From assembly GCF_038632915.1 (NCBI RefSeq), contig NZ_CP152050.1, positions 166,001-230,000 of the forward strand: a stretch of DNA of 64,000 nt, given 5' to 3'. The notes under the pieces are model-generated. The model was not told the origin of the DNA and made no database searches. It saw nothing but the letters and a program-made list of their open reading frames with translations. This document shows, in pieces, positions 1 to 9,417 of this stretch (positions are counted from its first letter, which is position 1; each line of letters begins with the position of its first letter). The position numbers were made by a program, and so were the translations under genes. The DNA comes from Paenisporosarcina sp. FSL H8-0542 (GTDB taxonomy: Bacteria; Bacillota; Bacilli; Bacillales_A; Planococcaceae).

Positions 1-1386
1 TTACGAGATGTTTTTGTGGAATTGGGGGACTCAGTCACTACTCTACAAAAAGATATGGTTTCCAGGGAATTTGATTTTTATATTATTGATATGGACTTAT
101 GGTCTGCCTCGGAAGAAAGTATCCTGCCTTCAGGAGCGAGGTGGCTAGGGGTATCCTCAGATCGAACGTTTCAAACTGCATACCGTGCACTTAAACATAA
201 AGCGGAAGATTTATTGTTCCGTCCTTTCCAGCCCGAACATCTGATTAAGCATATCCAGCAAACGCGTTTTCGTGTGCGCAACGAAAAGAAAGGGATTCCT
301 CAACTGGATGCATATCAAGAATCGAATTTTACATATGAAGATTTATTGTTGGCGAAAACGTACCCAAGGACTTCTGTACTCTTAAGTGCAATTGTTCCTG
401 CGAGCCGGGAAGAGGGAACGCAATTGGTGAAATCGCTGGAAGAGTTCGCATTCCCCTCGCATTTTGAACTATTTCCGTTTACTAATTTTATTGTTGTTGT
501 ACACCGACTACCTGAACTTGAAAGCATGCAGGAAGCCTATCTGGCGTTTTATGCGTCTTGGAAACGCCAATCCAATACACTATTGTCCATTTACTTATAC
601 GAATCACCTGGCGACCAAGATATTCGTTCACTTTATCAAAAAATGCGTCGCTTCCAAGAACGTGTTTTTTATGATGGCTATGATATTTTATCCGTTGAAG
701 CTGAAGATTTATCGTGGTGTGAAATGGATCCGTTTTTGTCTCCCATAGAGCAACGCATGTGGATTGAAATGCTAGGAAAACAGGACGTTAAAGCAATTCG
801 TCAATGGTTGGAGCAAGATTTTCTAACCCTTGAAGCACCTTACCCGGATCCTGAAATGGTGCGAATCCGTTTGACTAGTGTTCTTGCGCAAATCAGAAGA
901 TATATGTCGGCCAATTCGATTCAAAATCCCCCCCTTGAAAAACAGTACCATCAACTATTTCAAGACATCATCCGCGAGCCGGTTATGTATCACATCATTC
1001 AAAGCTTTGGTGACTTCACAGCGGATTTGATGAAAGTAACAAGTTTAGTGGAATCAGGGACGTCTAATTTCTCAGATAGAGTAAGAATGATGATGGAATC
1101 AAATTATTGGGATTCGAATTGGAACTTGGCGGCTTGTGCAGATGCTTTGCAAATGAATAAAAGCACATTAAGTCGAAGGTTTTCGAAAAGTACAGGCAAG
1201 AATTTCAGGGAAACGCTACAAGAAATTCGCCTTGGAGAAGCAAAACGATTATTAAAAGAAACAAACGCAACTTTAGAAGAAGTATCGAGATTGGCGGGTT
1301 TCACACATCAATCTTATTTCAATGCGAAGTTCAGAGCATCAACTGGAAAGACCCCAACCCAGTATCGATTTAATTGGGGAAGATGA
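1..1386 (+). CDS. Response regulator-like protein with C-terminal AraC DNA-binding domain (5' end outside window)
   Basis: The frame is open from base 1, so the start lies upstream and at least 461 residues are visible. The N-terminal part resembles a receiver domain: an IIDMDL strand with a candidate phospho-acceptor Asp, a GVSSD strand, and an LFRPF motif where receivers normally have Lys-Pro (here Arg-Pro). The last ~95 residues are a double helix-turn-helix of AraC type (LAACADALQMNKSTLSRRF, then LEEVSRLAGFTHQSYFNAKF and a TPTQYR end). This layout is typical of YesN-like regulators of sugar or amino-acid uptake. It lies upstream of the hut genes behind a terminator, so it may control them, but that is inference. 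No sensor kinase is visible. Confidence 0.8.
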   Translation, partial: LRDVFVELGDSVTTLQKDMVSREFDFYIIDMDLWSASEESILPSGARWLGVSSDRTFQTAYRALKHKAEDLLFRPFQPEHLIKHIQQTRFRVRNEKKGIPQLDAYQESNFTYEDLLLAKTYPRTSVLLSAIVPASREEGTQLVKSLEEFAFPSHFELFPFTNFIVVVHRLPELESMQEAYLAFYASWKRQSNTLLSIYLYESPGDQDIRSLYQKMRRFQERVFYDGYDILSVEAEDLSWCEMDPFLSPIEQRMWIEMLGKQDVKAIRQWLEQDFLTLEAPYPDPEMVRIRLTSVLAQIRRYMSANSIQNPPLEKQYHQLFQDIIREPVMYHIIQSFGDFTADLMKVTSLVESGTSNFSDRVRMMMESNYWDSNWNLAACADALQMNKSTLSRRFSKSTGKNFRETLQEIRLGEAKRLLKETNATLEEVSRLAGFTHQSYFNAKFRASTGKTPTQYRFNWGR

Positions 1387-1460
1387 ATCGAGTTTTTCGA
1401 TTATAAATTAGTTTCTTTGGTTATATCATTAGTTGTCTCTCCGAAGAAAAGATTATTTAA

Positions 1461-1488
1461 AAAGGCCGATAATCCAATCGGTCTTTTT
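1461..1488 (+). terminator. Intrinsic terminator after the AraC-type regulator
   Basis: GGCCGAT pairs with ATCGGTC around a short AATCC-type loop and is followed by TTTTT. It separates the regulator gene from the hut operon. Confidence 0.75.
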
Positions 1489-1502
1489 GTATGTAAAAAT
1501 GA

Positions 1503-1516
1503 TTGAAACGGGAACA
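1503..1516 (+). promoter_or_regulatory. Candidate CcpA (cre) site upstream of hut operon
   Basis: TTGAAACGGGAACA matches 12 of 14 positions of the consensus TGNAANCGNWWNCA. Catabolite repression of hut through CcpA is known in Bacillus. The site is about 125 bp before hutU; its relation to the transcription start is not known because no convincing sigma-A promoter was found nearby (a TACAAT at 1597-1602 has no good -35). Confidence 0.4.
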
Positions 1517-1640
1517 GATTATAAAAATATTTTCAAATCAAAGAAATAATTCAATAAAACATAAAGAATGAACTAAATTATAAATAAATTATCAGAACTT
1601 TCACGATACAATGAAACTATTAATAAGGGGGCGAATGAAA

Positions 1641-3314
1641 ATGAAAGCGAATACAATTGAACGAGTTATCCAATATAGAGGAACAGAATTGAACACGAAA
1701 GGATGGCAACAAGAAGCCGCACTTCGTATGTTAAACAACAATTTACACCCAGATGTGGCAGAGCATCCTGAAGATTTAGTGGTATACGGAGGAATCGGTA
1801 AAGCTGCGCGTAACTGGGAAAGCTACGACGCTATTGTGCGCTCATTAAAAGAGTTGGAGAACGATGAAACCTTGCTGGTTCAATCCGGAAAACCGGTAGC
1901 GATTTTCAAAACTCATACAAATGCACCACGTGTGTTGATTGCCAATTCGAATATTGTGCCAGCGTACGCAAATTGGGAAACGTTCCATGAGCTAGATAAA
2001 AAAGGCTTGATGATGTACGGCCAAATGACAGCAGGTAGCTGGATTTATATCGGATCACAAGGGATTGTCCAAGGAACATATGAAACATTTGCTGAACTTG
2101 CAAAACAACACTTCGGAGAATCGTTGAAAGGTACCATTACATTGACAGCTGGTCTTGGTGGAATGGGCGGTGCTCAACCATTAGCAGTAACAATGGCTGG
2201 CGGAGTTTGTATCGGTATTGAAGTAGACGAGACGCGTATCGATCGACGTATTGAAACGCGCTATACTGACGTAAAAACAGATTCGTTGGACGAAGCAATC
2301 CGTTTAGCGGAAGAGGCAAAAGCGGAAGGTAAAGCGTTATCGATTGGGTTGCTTGGCAATGCCGCAGACGTCTTACCGGAAATGATCGCACGGGGCTTTA
2401 TTCCGGATGTGTTAACGGATCAAACTTCTGCACATGATCCATTGAACGGCTATATCCCATCAAAAATGTCATTGGAAGAAGCAGCGAAGCTCCGTTCAGA
2501 AAACCCGACGGAGTACGTCAAGCTTTCTAAAGCATCGATGGCGAAGCATGTTTCTTCAATGGTAGAGATGATGGACAAAGGCGCCATTACATTTGATTAC
2601 GGCAACAACATCCGTCAAGTGGCAAAAGATGAAGGGGTTGAACGTGCGTTTGACTTCCCAGGATTCGTTCCAGCTTACATTCGACCACAGTTCTGTGAAG
2701 GTAAAGGGCCATTCCGTTGGGTAGCACTTTCTGGTGACCCGGAAGATATTCGCAAAACAGACGAAGTGATTTTACGCGAATTTAGCTACAACAAGCATTT
2801 ATGTAACTGGATTAAAATGGCTCAGGAGAAAATTCAGTTCCAAGGCCTTCCTTCACGCATTTGTTGGTTGGGTTATGGCGAACGTGCACGTTTCGGGAAA
2901 ATCATTAACGATATGGTAGCAAGCGGCGAATTGAGTGCGCCAATCGTTATCGGACGTGACCATTTGGACTCAGGATCAGTAGCTTCACCGAATCGTGAAA
3001 CCGAAGCAATGAAAGACGGCTCGGACGTTGTTGCGGATTGGCCGATTTTGAACGCGATGGTCAATGCAGTGGGCGGCGCGACATGGGTATCCGTTCACCA
3101 TGGCGGCGGTGTAGGCATGGGCTATTCCATTCATGCCGGAATGGTCATTTTAGCGGACGGTACAAAAGAAGCAGAAGTTCGTCTGGAACGTGTATTAACA
3201 ACTGATCCAGGAATGGGTATCGTCCGTCACGTCGATGCAGGCTATGATTTGGCGATTGAGACTGCGCGTGAAAAAGGCGTCAACATTCCGATGCTAAAGG
3301 GGTCTGAAGCATGA
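1641..3314 (+). CDS. hutU: Urocanate hydratase
   Basis: Urocanase (EC 4.2.1.49) converts urocanate to imidazolonepropionate in histidine degradation, using tightly bound NAD+. The 557-residue product has the NAD-binding [10 protein letters not shown] segment and the [13 protein letters not shown] region that carries the conserved Cys of the family. Start chosen at ATG 1641 because the AAGGGGG ribosome site is 9 nt away; upstream in-frame ATGs (1611, 1635) are too far or too close. First gene of the hut operon; its stop overlaps the hutI start (ATGA). Confidence 0.97.
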   Translation: MKANTIERVIQYRGTELNTKGWQQEAALRMLNNNLHPDVAEHPEDLVVYGGIGKAARNWESYDAIVRSLKELENDETLLVQSGKPVAIFKTHTNAPRVLIANSNIVPAYANWETFHELDKKGLMMYGQMTAGSWIYIGSQGIVQGTYETFAELAKQHFGESLKGTITLTAGLGGMGGAQPLAVTMAGGVCIGIEVDETRIDRRIETRYTDVKTDSLDEAIRLAEEAKAEGKALSIGLLGNAADVLPEMIARGFIPDVLTDQTSAHDPLNGYIPSKMSLEEAAKLRSENPTEYVKLSKASMAKHVSSMVEMMDKGAITFDYGNNIRQVAKDEGVERAFDFPGFVPAYIRPQFCEGKGPFRWVALSGDPEDIRKTDEVILREFSYNKHLCNWIKMAQEKIQFQGLPSRICWLGYGERARFGKIINDMVASGELSAPIVIGRDHLDSGSVASPNRETEAMKDGSDVVADWPILNAMVNAVGGATWVSVHHGGGVGMGYSIHAGMVILADGTKEAEVRLERVLTTDPGMGIVRHVDAGYDLAIETAREKGVNIPMLKGSEA

Positions 3315-4564
3315 TTCCGGTTTGGATAAAAAATGCAGCACAACTTGTAACGGTAGCCGGTGAAAACGGCCCCCGAGTTCGGGAAGGAATGTCTGACCTC
3401 GGGTTGATCGCAGATGGCAGTGTGTGGATGGAAAATGGAAAAGTAGTGGCGGTGGGCACGACGTCTGAGCTTGAAGCTTTATATGGCACACGTGCCCATG
3501 AAGCGGATATTATCGATGCAACAGGGCGTTTGGTGACACCGGGTCTGGTCGATCCGCATACGCACATAGCATATGGAGGAAGCCGCGAACGTGAATTCGA
3601 AATGCGTCTCGAAGGTGCAACGTACATGGAAATCATGAATGCTGGTGGCGGTATTCATGCGACAACACGTATGACACGAGATGCGTCAGAAGACGAACTG
3701 GTGGAACAAACAACGCGCCGCCTAGACTCGTTCCTTGAGCATGGCGTGACAACCGTGGAAGGCAAAAGTGGCTATGGACTAGATTTGGAAACAGAATTGA
3801 AACAACTGAGAGTGATGAAACGATTGAATGAAAGTCATCCGATTGACTTGGTTCCAACGTTTATGGGCGCTCATGCAGTCCCTCAGGAATATAAAGGACA
3901 AGAAGACGAGTACATCGATCTTTTGGTAAATGACATGTTGCCGAAAGTTGCGGAAGAAAAATTAGCTGTTTTTAACGATGTTTTTTGTGAAGTCGGAGTA
4001 TTCACACCAGAACAGTCCGAACGAATTTTAGAAGCAGGCAAAAAACTCGGCTTGATTCCCAAAATTCATGCTGATGAAATTGAGTCTTACGGTGGCGCGG
4101 AACTGGCTGCCAAAGTTGGTGCAATTTCAGCGGAACATCTATTGAAAGCATCTGATGAAGGTGTGCGTTTAATGGCTGAAGCAGGCGTCATTGCCTGTCT
4201 TTTGCCAGCGACCGCTCTGTATTTACGTGAAGAAGCAGCAAAAGGCCGTGCGATGATTGATGCAGGTGTAGCCGTAGCCATCTCAACAGACTGCAATCCT
4301 GGTTCGTCACCAACGACTTCGATGCCCTTGGTCATGAATTTGGCCTGCATCTCTATGCGTCTAACTCCTGCAGAAGCATTGGTTGCCGCAACGATGAACG
4401 CTGCGTGTGCCATTGGCATGCAAGAGAAAGTCGGTTCATTGGAAGCGGGCAAACAAGCGGATGTCGTAATGTGGAATGTATCCAATTACCAGGAGCTACA
4501 ATATCTTTTCGGCGTGAATCACGTTGGTTCGGTGTGGAAAAAAGGCGTGCAGGTGGTGGGTTAA
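3311..4564 (+). CDS. hutI: Imidazolonepropionase
   Basis: Amidohydrolase (EC 3.5.2.7) that opens imidazolone-5-propionate to N-formimidoyl-L-glutamate, the third histidine-degradation step. 417 residues, the usual family length. The metal-binding [10 protein letters not shown] motif lies near residue 80, with later HADE and [10 protein letters not shown] motifs typical of the family. Starts inside the hutU stop codon (4-nt ATGA overlap), so translation is probably coupled; hutG begins directly after its stop. Confidence 0.97.
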   Translation: MIPVWIKNAAQLVTVAGENGPRVREGMSDLGLIADGSVWMENGKVVAVGTTSELEALYGTRAHEADIIDATGRLVTPGLVDPHTHIAYGGSREREFEMRLEGATYMEIMNAGGGIHATTRMTRDASEDELVEQTTRRLDSFLEHGVTTVEGKSGYGLDLETELKQLRVMKRLNESHPIDLVPTFMGAHAVPQEYKGQEDEYIDLLVNDMLPKVAEEKLAVFNDVFCEVGVFTPEQSERILEAGKKLGLIPKIHADEIESYGGAELAAKVGAISAEHLLKASDEGVRLMAEAGVIACLLPATALYLREEAAKGRAMIDAGVAVAISTDCNPGSSPTTSMPLVMNLACISMRLTPAEALVAATMNAACAIGMQEKVGSLEAGKQADVVMWNVSNYQELQYLFGVNHVGSVWKKGVQVVG

Positions 4565-5524
4565 ATGAAACATTTACAACCGCCTGAATGGTCGTGGCGC
4601 GATACTTCCGGAGATTTCGTACATCAGTGGGTAAAACCTCTTGCTGAACAGTCTCCGGACATGGTGATTTATGGCGCGCCCATTTCCCGTTCTTCAATCA
4701 GTGTTTCCGGCGCTTCCTTATATCCAATGGAATTCCGCAAATTGTGGAAAGGGTTCTCCTCGTATAACTTAGATGAAGACTTGGATTTGTCTAGCTACAT
4801 CGTTCGTGATGCGGGAGATGTCGTTATGCATACGACCGATATTTTAATGTCACATGAACGCATTGAAGACACTACATATGAATTAGTCCGCACATTTGAA
4901 CAATCAACTACATGTTTAATTGGTGGCGATCATTCTGTAACTGCATGTGCGGTAAGAGGTCTTAAGAAGGCCTACCCAGACGAGCGGATTGGCATTTTAC
5001 AACTAGATACACATCTAGATGTGCGCGACCCGGCCGATTTGGGACCTGCAAATGGTACACCCATTCGTCAACTGATTGATGGGGGCACTGTCTACGGGGA
5101 AGATGTCGTCAATATTGGTCTTCACGGGTACTTCAACGCAGCACCATTGGTGGCTTATGCGAAGGAACACGGTATTCGAATGATTACTTTACGTAAAGCA
5201 CGTGAGCTAGGGGTGGCTCAGTGCGTCGAAGAACAATTAAAGGAATTAGCACAACGAGTGGACCGTGTTTATGTAACTGTCGATATGGATGTGTTGGACA
5301 TTGCAGTCGCACCGGGTGTTCCCGCTTCTACACCAGGAGGCATGACGGCGGAAGAGCTATTCCAAAGTTTAGTGCGGATCGGCCAACAGGATGCGGTTCG
5401 ACATATCGATTTTGTCTGTCTGGATCCAACACGAGATGTACCGACAAGTGCCACGGTCAAAACAGGAGTGTATGCATGGTTGGAATTTATCACGGGGAGA
5501 GTTCTATCACAAAGGGGGATTTAA
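4565..5524 (+). CDS. hutG: Formimidoylglutamase
   Basis: Arginase/ureohydrolase-family enzyme (EC 3.5.3.8) that hydrolyses formimidoylglutamate to glutamate and formamide. 319 residues. The binuclear Mn ligands are visible in GGDHS (about residue 119), LDTHLDVRD (about 147) and VDMDVLD (about 240). No spacer from hutI: the ATG follows the TAA directly. The residue pattern around the last motif fits HutG better than agmatinase, and the operon context supports it. Confidence 0.95.
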   Translation: MKHLQPPEWSWRDTSGDFVHQWVKPLAEQSPDMVIYGAPISRSSISVSGASLYPMEFRKLWKGFSSYNLDEDLDLSSYIVRDAGDVVMHTTDILMSHERIEDTTYELVRTFEQSTTCLIGGDHSVTACAVRGLKKAYPDERIGILQLDTHLDVRDPADLGPANGTPIRQLIDGGTVYGEDVVNIGLHGYFNAAPLVAYAKEHGIRMITLRKARELGVAQCVEEQLKELAQRVDRVYVTVDMDVLDIAVAPGVPASTPGGMTAEELFQSLVRIGQQDAVRHIDFVCLDPTRDVPTSATVKTGVYAWLEFITGRVLSQRGI

Positions 5525-5525
5525 T

Positions 5526-6845
5526 ATGCAACAAGTGGGAGAACGTTCAAAAATACGTTCAAGTACGGGAATGTGGAAGTTTTTTGTATACAGTTTTATT
5601 GGTGCGTTCATGTTTTTCGTGCCGGTCACAATTGGTGAAAAAAATTCAATCATGCTTGACCACATCGTGTCATGGATTCAAGCAAATGCAACTGGGGTTT
5701 TACCATATTACTCATTAGTACTTATTCTAGCTGGTGCATTATACCCGTTTTACTCGGGGACTTGGAAAAAATCGACCGTCAACATGGTGTTTTCATTCTT
5801 TAAAATCATAGGTTTAGTCGTTGGGATTATGATTGTTTTTGGATTTGGTCCGGCGTGGTTATTTGCTCCTGATATGGGACCATTCTTGTTCGATAAATTA
5901 GTGATTTCCGTAGGTTTATTAGTCCCAATCGGGGCGGTATTTTTAGCATTATTAGTAGGTTATGGATTACTTGAATTTATTGGGGTTCTCATGCAACCGA
6001 TTATGCGGCCAATTTGGCGAACACCAGGTCGATCTGCAATTGACGCAGTAGCTTCTTTCGTTGGTTCATATTCATTGGGCTTGCTAATAACGAATCGTGT
6101 TTATAAAGAAGGGAAATACACAGCACGAGAAGCAGCAATTATTGCAACGGGCTTCTCGACTGTATCTGCTACGTTCATGGTTATCGTTGCGAAAACACTT
6201 GGCTTAATGGATATGTGGAATTTGTACTTTTGGGTAACACTAATCGTCACGTTCATCGTGACGGCAATTACAACTCGCATCTGGCCGCTGAATCGTATTA
6301 AAGATGATTATTATGAAGGCAGTGTGCCACAACCAGAGGTGAAACCTGAAGGAAGTCGCTTGACAGCCGCTTGGAATGAAGCGCAGGAAACCGTTAAACA
6401 ATCACCTAGTTTACTTGCGAACATATGGGAGAACTTGCGAGACGGTTTATTAATGGCTATGGCGATTTTACCATCAATTTTATCAATTGGATTACTTGGT
6501 TTAGTGTTAGCGGAATTCACGCCGATATTTGACTGGATTGGTTACATCTTCTATCCGTTCACCTACATTTTGCAGCTTCCTGAACCGATGCTAGTCGCAA
6601 AAGCAAGTGCACTTGGAATAGCTGAAATGTTCCTACCTGCATTGCTGGTTGTGAAATCGGGGATGATTGTAAAATTCGTAATTGCGGTTGTATCTATATC
6701 GTCCATCATTTTCTTCTCTGCAGTTGTTCCTTGCATCGTGGCAACAGAAATTCCGATTTCAATACCGAAATTAATCGTTATCTGGGTTCAACGTGTCATT
6801 CTGACTTTAATCATTGTTACGCCGATTGCTTTCATGCTGTTTTAA
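5526..6845 (+). CDS. YjiH-family membrane protein (nucleoside-recognition/Gate domain), probable transporter
   Basis: A 439-residue polytopic membrane protein with about ten hydrophobic segments and the Gate-type repeats of the YjiH family. Start taken at ATG 5526, preceded by AAGGGGGA at 8 nt; an in-frame upstream extension has no ribosome site. It follows hutG by 1 nt and ends at a strong terminator, so it is the last gene of the hut operon. The position suggests uptake of histidine or a breakdown product, but the substrate of YjiH proteins is not established. No HutM-type permease is present. Confidence 0.85.
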   Translation: MQQVGERSKIRSSTGMWKFFVYSFIGAFMFFVPVTIGEKNSIMLDHIVSWIQANATGVLPYYSLVLILAGALYPFYSGTWKKSTVNMVFSFFKIIGLVVGIMIVFGFGPAWLFAPDMGPFLFDKLVISVGLLVPIGAVFLALLVGYGLLEFIGVLMQPIMRPIWRTPGRSAIDAVASFVGSYSLGLLITNRVYKEGKYTAREAAIIATGFSTVSATFMVIVAKTLGLMDMWNLYFWVTLIVTFIVTAITTRIWPLNRIKDDYYEGSVPQPEVKPEGSRLTAAWNEAQETVKQSPSLLANIWENLRDGLLMAMAILPSILSIGLLGLVLAEFTPIFDWIGYIFYPFTYILQLPEPMLVAKASALGIAEMFLPALLVVKSGMIVKFVIAVVSISSIIFFSAVVPCIVATEIPISIPKLIVIWVQRVILTLIIVTPIAFMLF

Positions 6846-6848
6846 TAG

Positions 6849-6884
6849 AAGTGCCATCCTTGCATAAAAGGATGGCACTTTTTT
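6849..6884 (+). terminator. Terminator of the hut operon
   Basis: AAGTGCCATCCTT and AAGGATGGCACTT form a 13-bp perfect stem with a 6-nt loop, followed by TTTT. Confidence 0.95.
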
Positions 6885-6941
6885 GTGTTATAGGAGCGTA
6901 GCGGAAATAAAAACCATTAAATCAATGAACTTGTAGAAGTA

Positions 6942-7033
6942 TCTCTAAAAGTTAACAAGGATGTGAGACGTGTTTGAGTGATAATCTTGCTCGTTTAATT
7001 GATAAATTTTCACAAACTCAAAGTAGGCCGTGA
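6942..7033 (+). repeat. Degenerate dispersed repeat, copy 1
   Basis: 6942-6980 matches 17761-17799 at 30 of 39 positions without gaps; both then contain TTCACAA followed by a similar AA(A)(G/T)(A)TAGG(C/G)C block. Copy 1 has about 20 extra bases between the two blocks. No coding capacity; nature unknown. Confidence 0.5.
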
Positions 7034-7069
7034 AATCGTCACACTATCTAAGTATACTAGTCAATAAGA

Positions 7070-7099
7070 TTGATAATATCTGAATATTCTTGCTATAAT
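7070..7099 (+). promoter_or_regulatory. Candidate upstream sigma-A promoter of ctsR operon
   Basis: TTGATA (7070-7075), 18-bp spacer, TATAAT (7094-7099). It would give a leader of about 190 nt reaching ctsR through the CtsR box. Confidence 0.45.
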
Positions 7100-7155
7100 T
7101 TTCACTTAAGAAAATAGCTTTTTATTTTAGAAAAAACGGAACGAAAGCATATGAA

Positions 7156-7185
7156 TTGCACACTTCCTATCTCCCCTTATATAAT
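7156..7185 (+). promoter_or_regulatory. Sigma-A promoter of ctsR-mcsA-mcsB-clpC
   Basis: TTGCAC (7156-7161), 18-bp spacer, TATAAT (7180-7185). The predicted start site falls inside the CtsR operator, as expected for a repressed promoter. Confidence 0.75.
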
Positions 7186-7187
7186 AA

Positions 7188-7204
7188 AGTCAAAGTTAGT
7201 CAAA
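7188..7204 (+). promoter_or_regulatory. CtsR operator
   Basis: Direct heptads AGTCAAA-GTT-AGTCAAA agree with the CtsR box (A/G)GTCAAA-NAN-(A/G)GTCAAA. It lies just after the -10 element, so CtsR bound here would block its own operon. Confidence 0.9.
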
Positions 7205-7298
7205 GTCAGGTACATGGTGCATCCTATTGGGATGCCCACGTGAAATATAGCCACTAACCTTAATCGCACTCAGAGTTAATTGATCAGGAGGTGATTGC

Positions 7299-7769
7299 AT
7301 GCGGAATATATCAGATATTATTGAAGGGTATTTAAAGAAAGTTATCGAATTAGATGAAAAAGGGCATGTTGAGATAAAGCGCAGTGAGATTGCGGAGCAG
7401 TTTCAATGTGTGCCTTCACAAATTAATTATGTGATTAATACGCGCTTCACCGCTGACCGTGGTTACCTCGTTGAAAGTAAGCGGGGGGGCGGGGGGTATA
7501 TTCGAATAGTTCGGGTACGCGCTCATACGAAGGCTGATTTAATTGAAACCATTCTGGCAAGTTTAGAGCGTGGAGCTTCTCAAACGATGACGGAAGATAT
7601 TATCTTTCGTTTAATCGATGAGAATGTAGTGACGAAGCGTGAGGCGAAAATGATGCTCGCGGCACTCGATCGTACAACCCTCAATACCCCATTGCCGCAT
7701 CGAGATGAATTGCGTTCACGCATATTGCAAGCGATGCTTATGACATTCAAGTATGAACAGTTAAAGTGA
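7299..7769 (+). CDS. ctsR: Class III stress-gene repressor CtsR
   Basis: 156-residue winged-helix repressor of clp genes. The N-terminal helix-turn-helix (IKRSEIAEQFQCVPSQINYVINTRF) and the glycine-rich wing RGGGGYIRI that contacts DNA and senses heat are intact; the C-terminal part carries the McsB-interaction and dimer region. ATG preceded by AGGAGGTG. First gene of a four-gene operon and regulated by the CtsR box at 7188-7204. Confidence 0.97.
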   Translation: MRNISDIIEGYLKKVIELDEKGHVEIKRSEIAEQFQCVPSQINYVINTRFTADRGYLVESKRGGGGYIRIVRVRAHTKADLIETILASLERGASQTMTEDIIFRLIDENVVTKREAKMMLAALDRTTLNTPLPHRDELRSRILQAMLMTFKYEQLK

Positions 7770-7781
7770 GGCGAGCGCGAG

Positions 7782-8327
7782 ATGATTTGTGAGAATTGTA
7801 AACATCGTCCGGCAAAAGTTACCGTGACGCAAATACAAAATGGAGAACAGGTGCAACGACATTATTGTGAGGTCTGCGCAAAAAATTTCCATCCGTTTCA
7901 TTTGGATTTTCAGCAGGATCCACTTTCGCTACATCAGTTATTGTCCAATTGGTTTGGCGTCCCGGAAAGCAAACAAGTGCAACAAAAACCTCAACCAGAA
8001 GCTAAGACATGCAGTTCATGTGGATGGACATTCCGACAGTTTTTAAACCAAGGGAAGTTTGGGTGTGCACATTGTTATGAAAGTTTTCACGAACAATTAC
8101 CGGATGTCTTCAAAAAATTGCACAACGGCAATGTGAAACATGTGGGAAAAGCGCCAGGTACATTTGGCCAAACACTGCAATTAAAAAAACAAATTGAAGC
8201 AATTCGCACGTCCATGCGCACGGCGATTGAGATTGAAAATTTTGAAGAGGCGGCACGACTTCGGGATGAAGCTCGCTCGTTAGAGGAACAGCTGCACAGC
8301 GGAGGTGAAAACCGAGATGTCCATTGA
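7782..8327 (+). CDS. mcsA: McsA, activator of the McsB protein-arginine kinase
   Basis: 181 residues with two pairs of CxxC zinc-binding motifs (CENC, CEVC, then CSSC, CAHC) and a C-terminal UVR domain (QIEAIRTSMRTAIEIENFEEAA onward). McsA binds and activates McsB and stabilises CtsR. Follows ctsR by 12 nt and overlaps mcsB by 11 nt. Confidence 0.95.
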   Translation: MICENCKHRPAKVTVTQIQNGEQVQRHYCEVCAKNFHPFHLDFQQDPLSLHQLLSNWFGVPESKQVQQKPQPEAKTCSSCGWTFRQFLNQGKFGCAHCYESFHEQLPDVFKKLHNGNVKHVGKAPGTFGQTLQLKKQIEAIRTSMRTAIEIENFEEAARLRDEARSLEEQLHSGGENRDVH

Positions 8328-9417
8328 ACGTTTTCTGAATAATTCCGTTACAAGTTGGATGGCCGGCGAGGGAGAGCATGCAGATATCGTGATGAGCACG
8401 AGAATCCGGCTCGCCCGAAATTTAACAGGTTACCGATTTCCACTTTCTTTTACGGAAAATGAAGCGCTGCAAGTAGATCAAGCGATTTCCTCAGTTTTAC
8501 TTGATGCAGAAGCGGAACTTGAGTCGACCTTTTCGTATATAGATATAAAAGAGCTATCTGCGCTCAATCGGCAAGTGCTGGTTGAAAAGCATTTAATCAG
8601 TCCGAAATTGGCTCACTCGGAAATAGCAGGGTCCGTTTTATTATCAGATGATGAAGCGGTCAGTGTGATGGTCAATGAAGAAGATCATATTCGCATACAA
8701 TGTATTTTCCCGGGAATGCAGTTAAACGAAGCATGGCGTCAGGCAAACCATATAGATGACGTCCTTGAAAAAGAACTGCCCTATGCATTTGATGAACAGT
8801 TTGGCTATTTAACGAGTTGTCCGACGAATACGGGCACTGGCCTACGGGCATCGGTGATGATGCATTTACCAGCACTCACTATGACAAAGCAAATGGATCG
8901 CATTGTAACAGCGATTACACGTCTCGGGATGGTCGTACGAGGAATCTACGGAGAAGGTAGTGAAGCCCTCGGCAATGTGTATCAAGTATCAAATCAAACA
9001 ACTCTCGGGAAATCAGAAGAAGATATCTTAACTGATTTGCAAAGCATCACGGAACAAATTATTCAAAAAGAACGTGAAGCAAGAGCGGCTCTCTTACATA
9101 CGAGACCGAATGTATTGGAAGATCGTCTGTATCGTTCACTTGGTGTTTTGACGTATGCACGGCTTTTAACAACAGAAGAAGCGGGACGCTGTTTATCAGA
9201 CGTGCGTCTTGGCATCGATCTAGGTTTGATTAAAGGTGTCGATGTTTCAATTTTGAATGAATGCATGGTTTTCATGCAACCAGGTTTTTTACAGAAGTAT
9301 GCAGATACGTCCCTGCAACCCGAAGAACGCGATGTGTTTCGGGCAAAGTTGTTTAGGGAACGGTTGCAAGTAGACAATAATTTAGACAATGAAGGAGAGG
9401 AACCTCATGATGTTTAA
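8317..9417 (+). CDS. mcsB: Protein-arginine kinase McsB
   Basis: Phosphagen-kinase-fold enzyme (EC 2.7.14.1) that phosphorylates arginines, marking proteins such as CtsR for ClpC-ClpP. 366 residues; the ATP-binding pattern [10 protein letters not shown], the EEDHIRIQ loop, the [14 protein letters not shown] loop and [10 protein letters not shown] are all present. Start chosen at ATG 8317 (GGAGG 11 nt upstream); a GTG at 8305 overlaps the ribosome site region. The 3' end overlaps clpC by 11 nt. Confidence 0.96.
   Translation: MSIERFLNNSVTSWMAGEGEHADIVMSTRIRLARNLTGYRFPLSFTENEALQVDQAISSVLLDAEAELESTFSYIDIKELSALNRQVLVEKHLISPKLAHSEIAGSVLLSDDEAVSVMVNEEDHIRIQCIFPGMQLNEAWRQANHIDDVLEKELPYAFDEQFGYLTSCPTNTGTGLRASVMMHLPALTMTKQMDRIVTAITRLGMVVRGIYGEGSEALGNVYQVSNQTTLGKSEEDILTDLQSITEQIIQKEREARAALLHTRPNVLEDRLYRSLGVLTYARLLTTEEAGRCLSDVRLGIDLGLIKGVDVSILNECMVFMQPGFLQKYADTSLQPEERDVFRAKLFRERLQVDNNLDNEGEEPHDV

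Larger units (their letters stand above)
6885..7298 (+). other. 414-bp intergenic region before ctsR
   Basis: No gene is visible. The region holds a degenerate repeat (6942-7033) that recurs at 17761-17831, two sigma-A-like promoters (7070-7099, 7156-7185), the CtsR operator (7188-7204) and a GCATCC/GGGATGC hairpin in the leader (about 7219-7235). Confidence 0.7.

Noticed and set aside
5391-5525. Upstream extension of the YjiH-type gene into hutG
   Set aside because: Lies inside hutG in another frame; ATG 5526 has a good ribosome site.
7000-7298. Sigma-B promoter before ctsR
   Set aside because: GTTTAA is present, but no GGGWAW-type -10 follows at 12-15 bp.
7840-8046. 68-codon open frame inside mcsA in another frame
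   Set aside because: Shadow of mcsA; no ribosome site and no reason for overlap.
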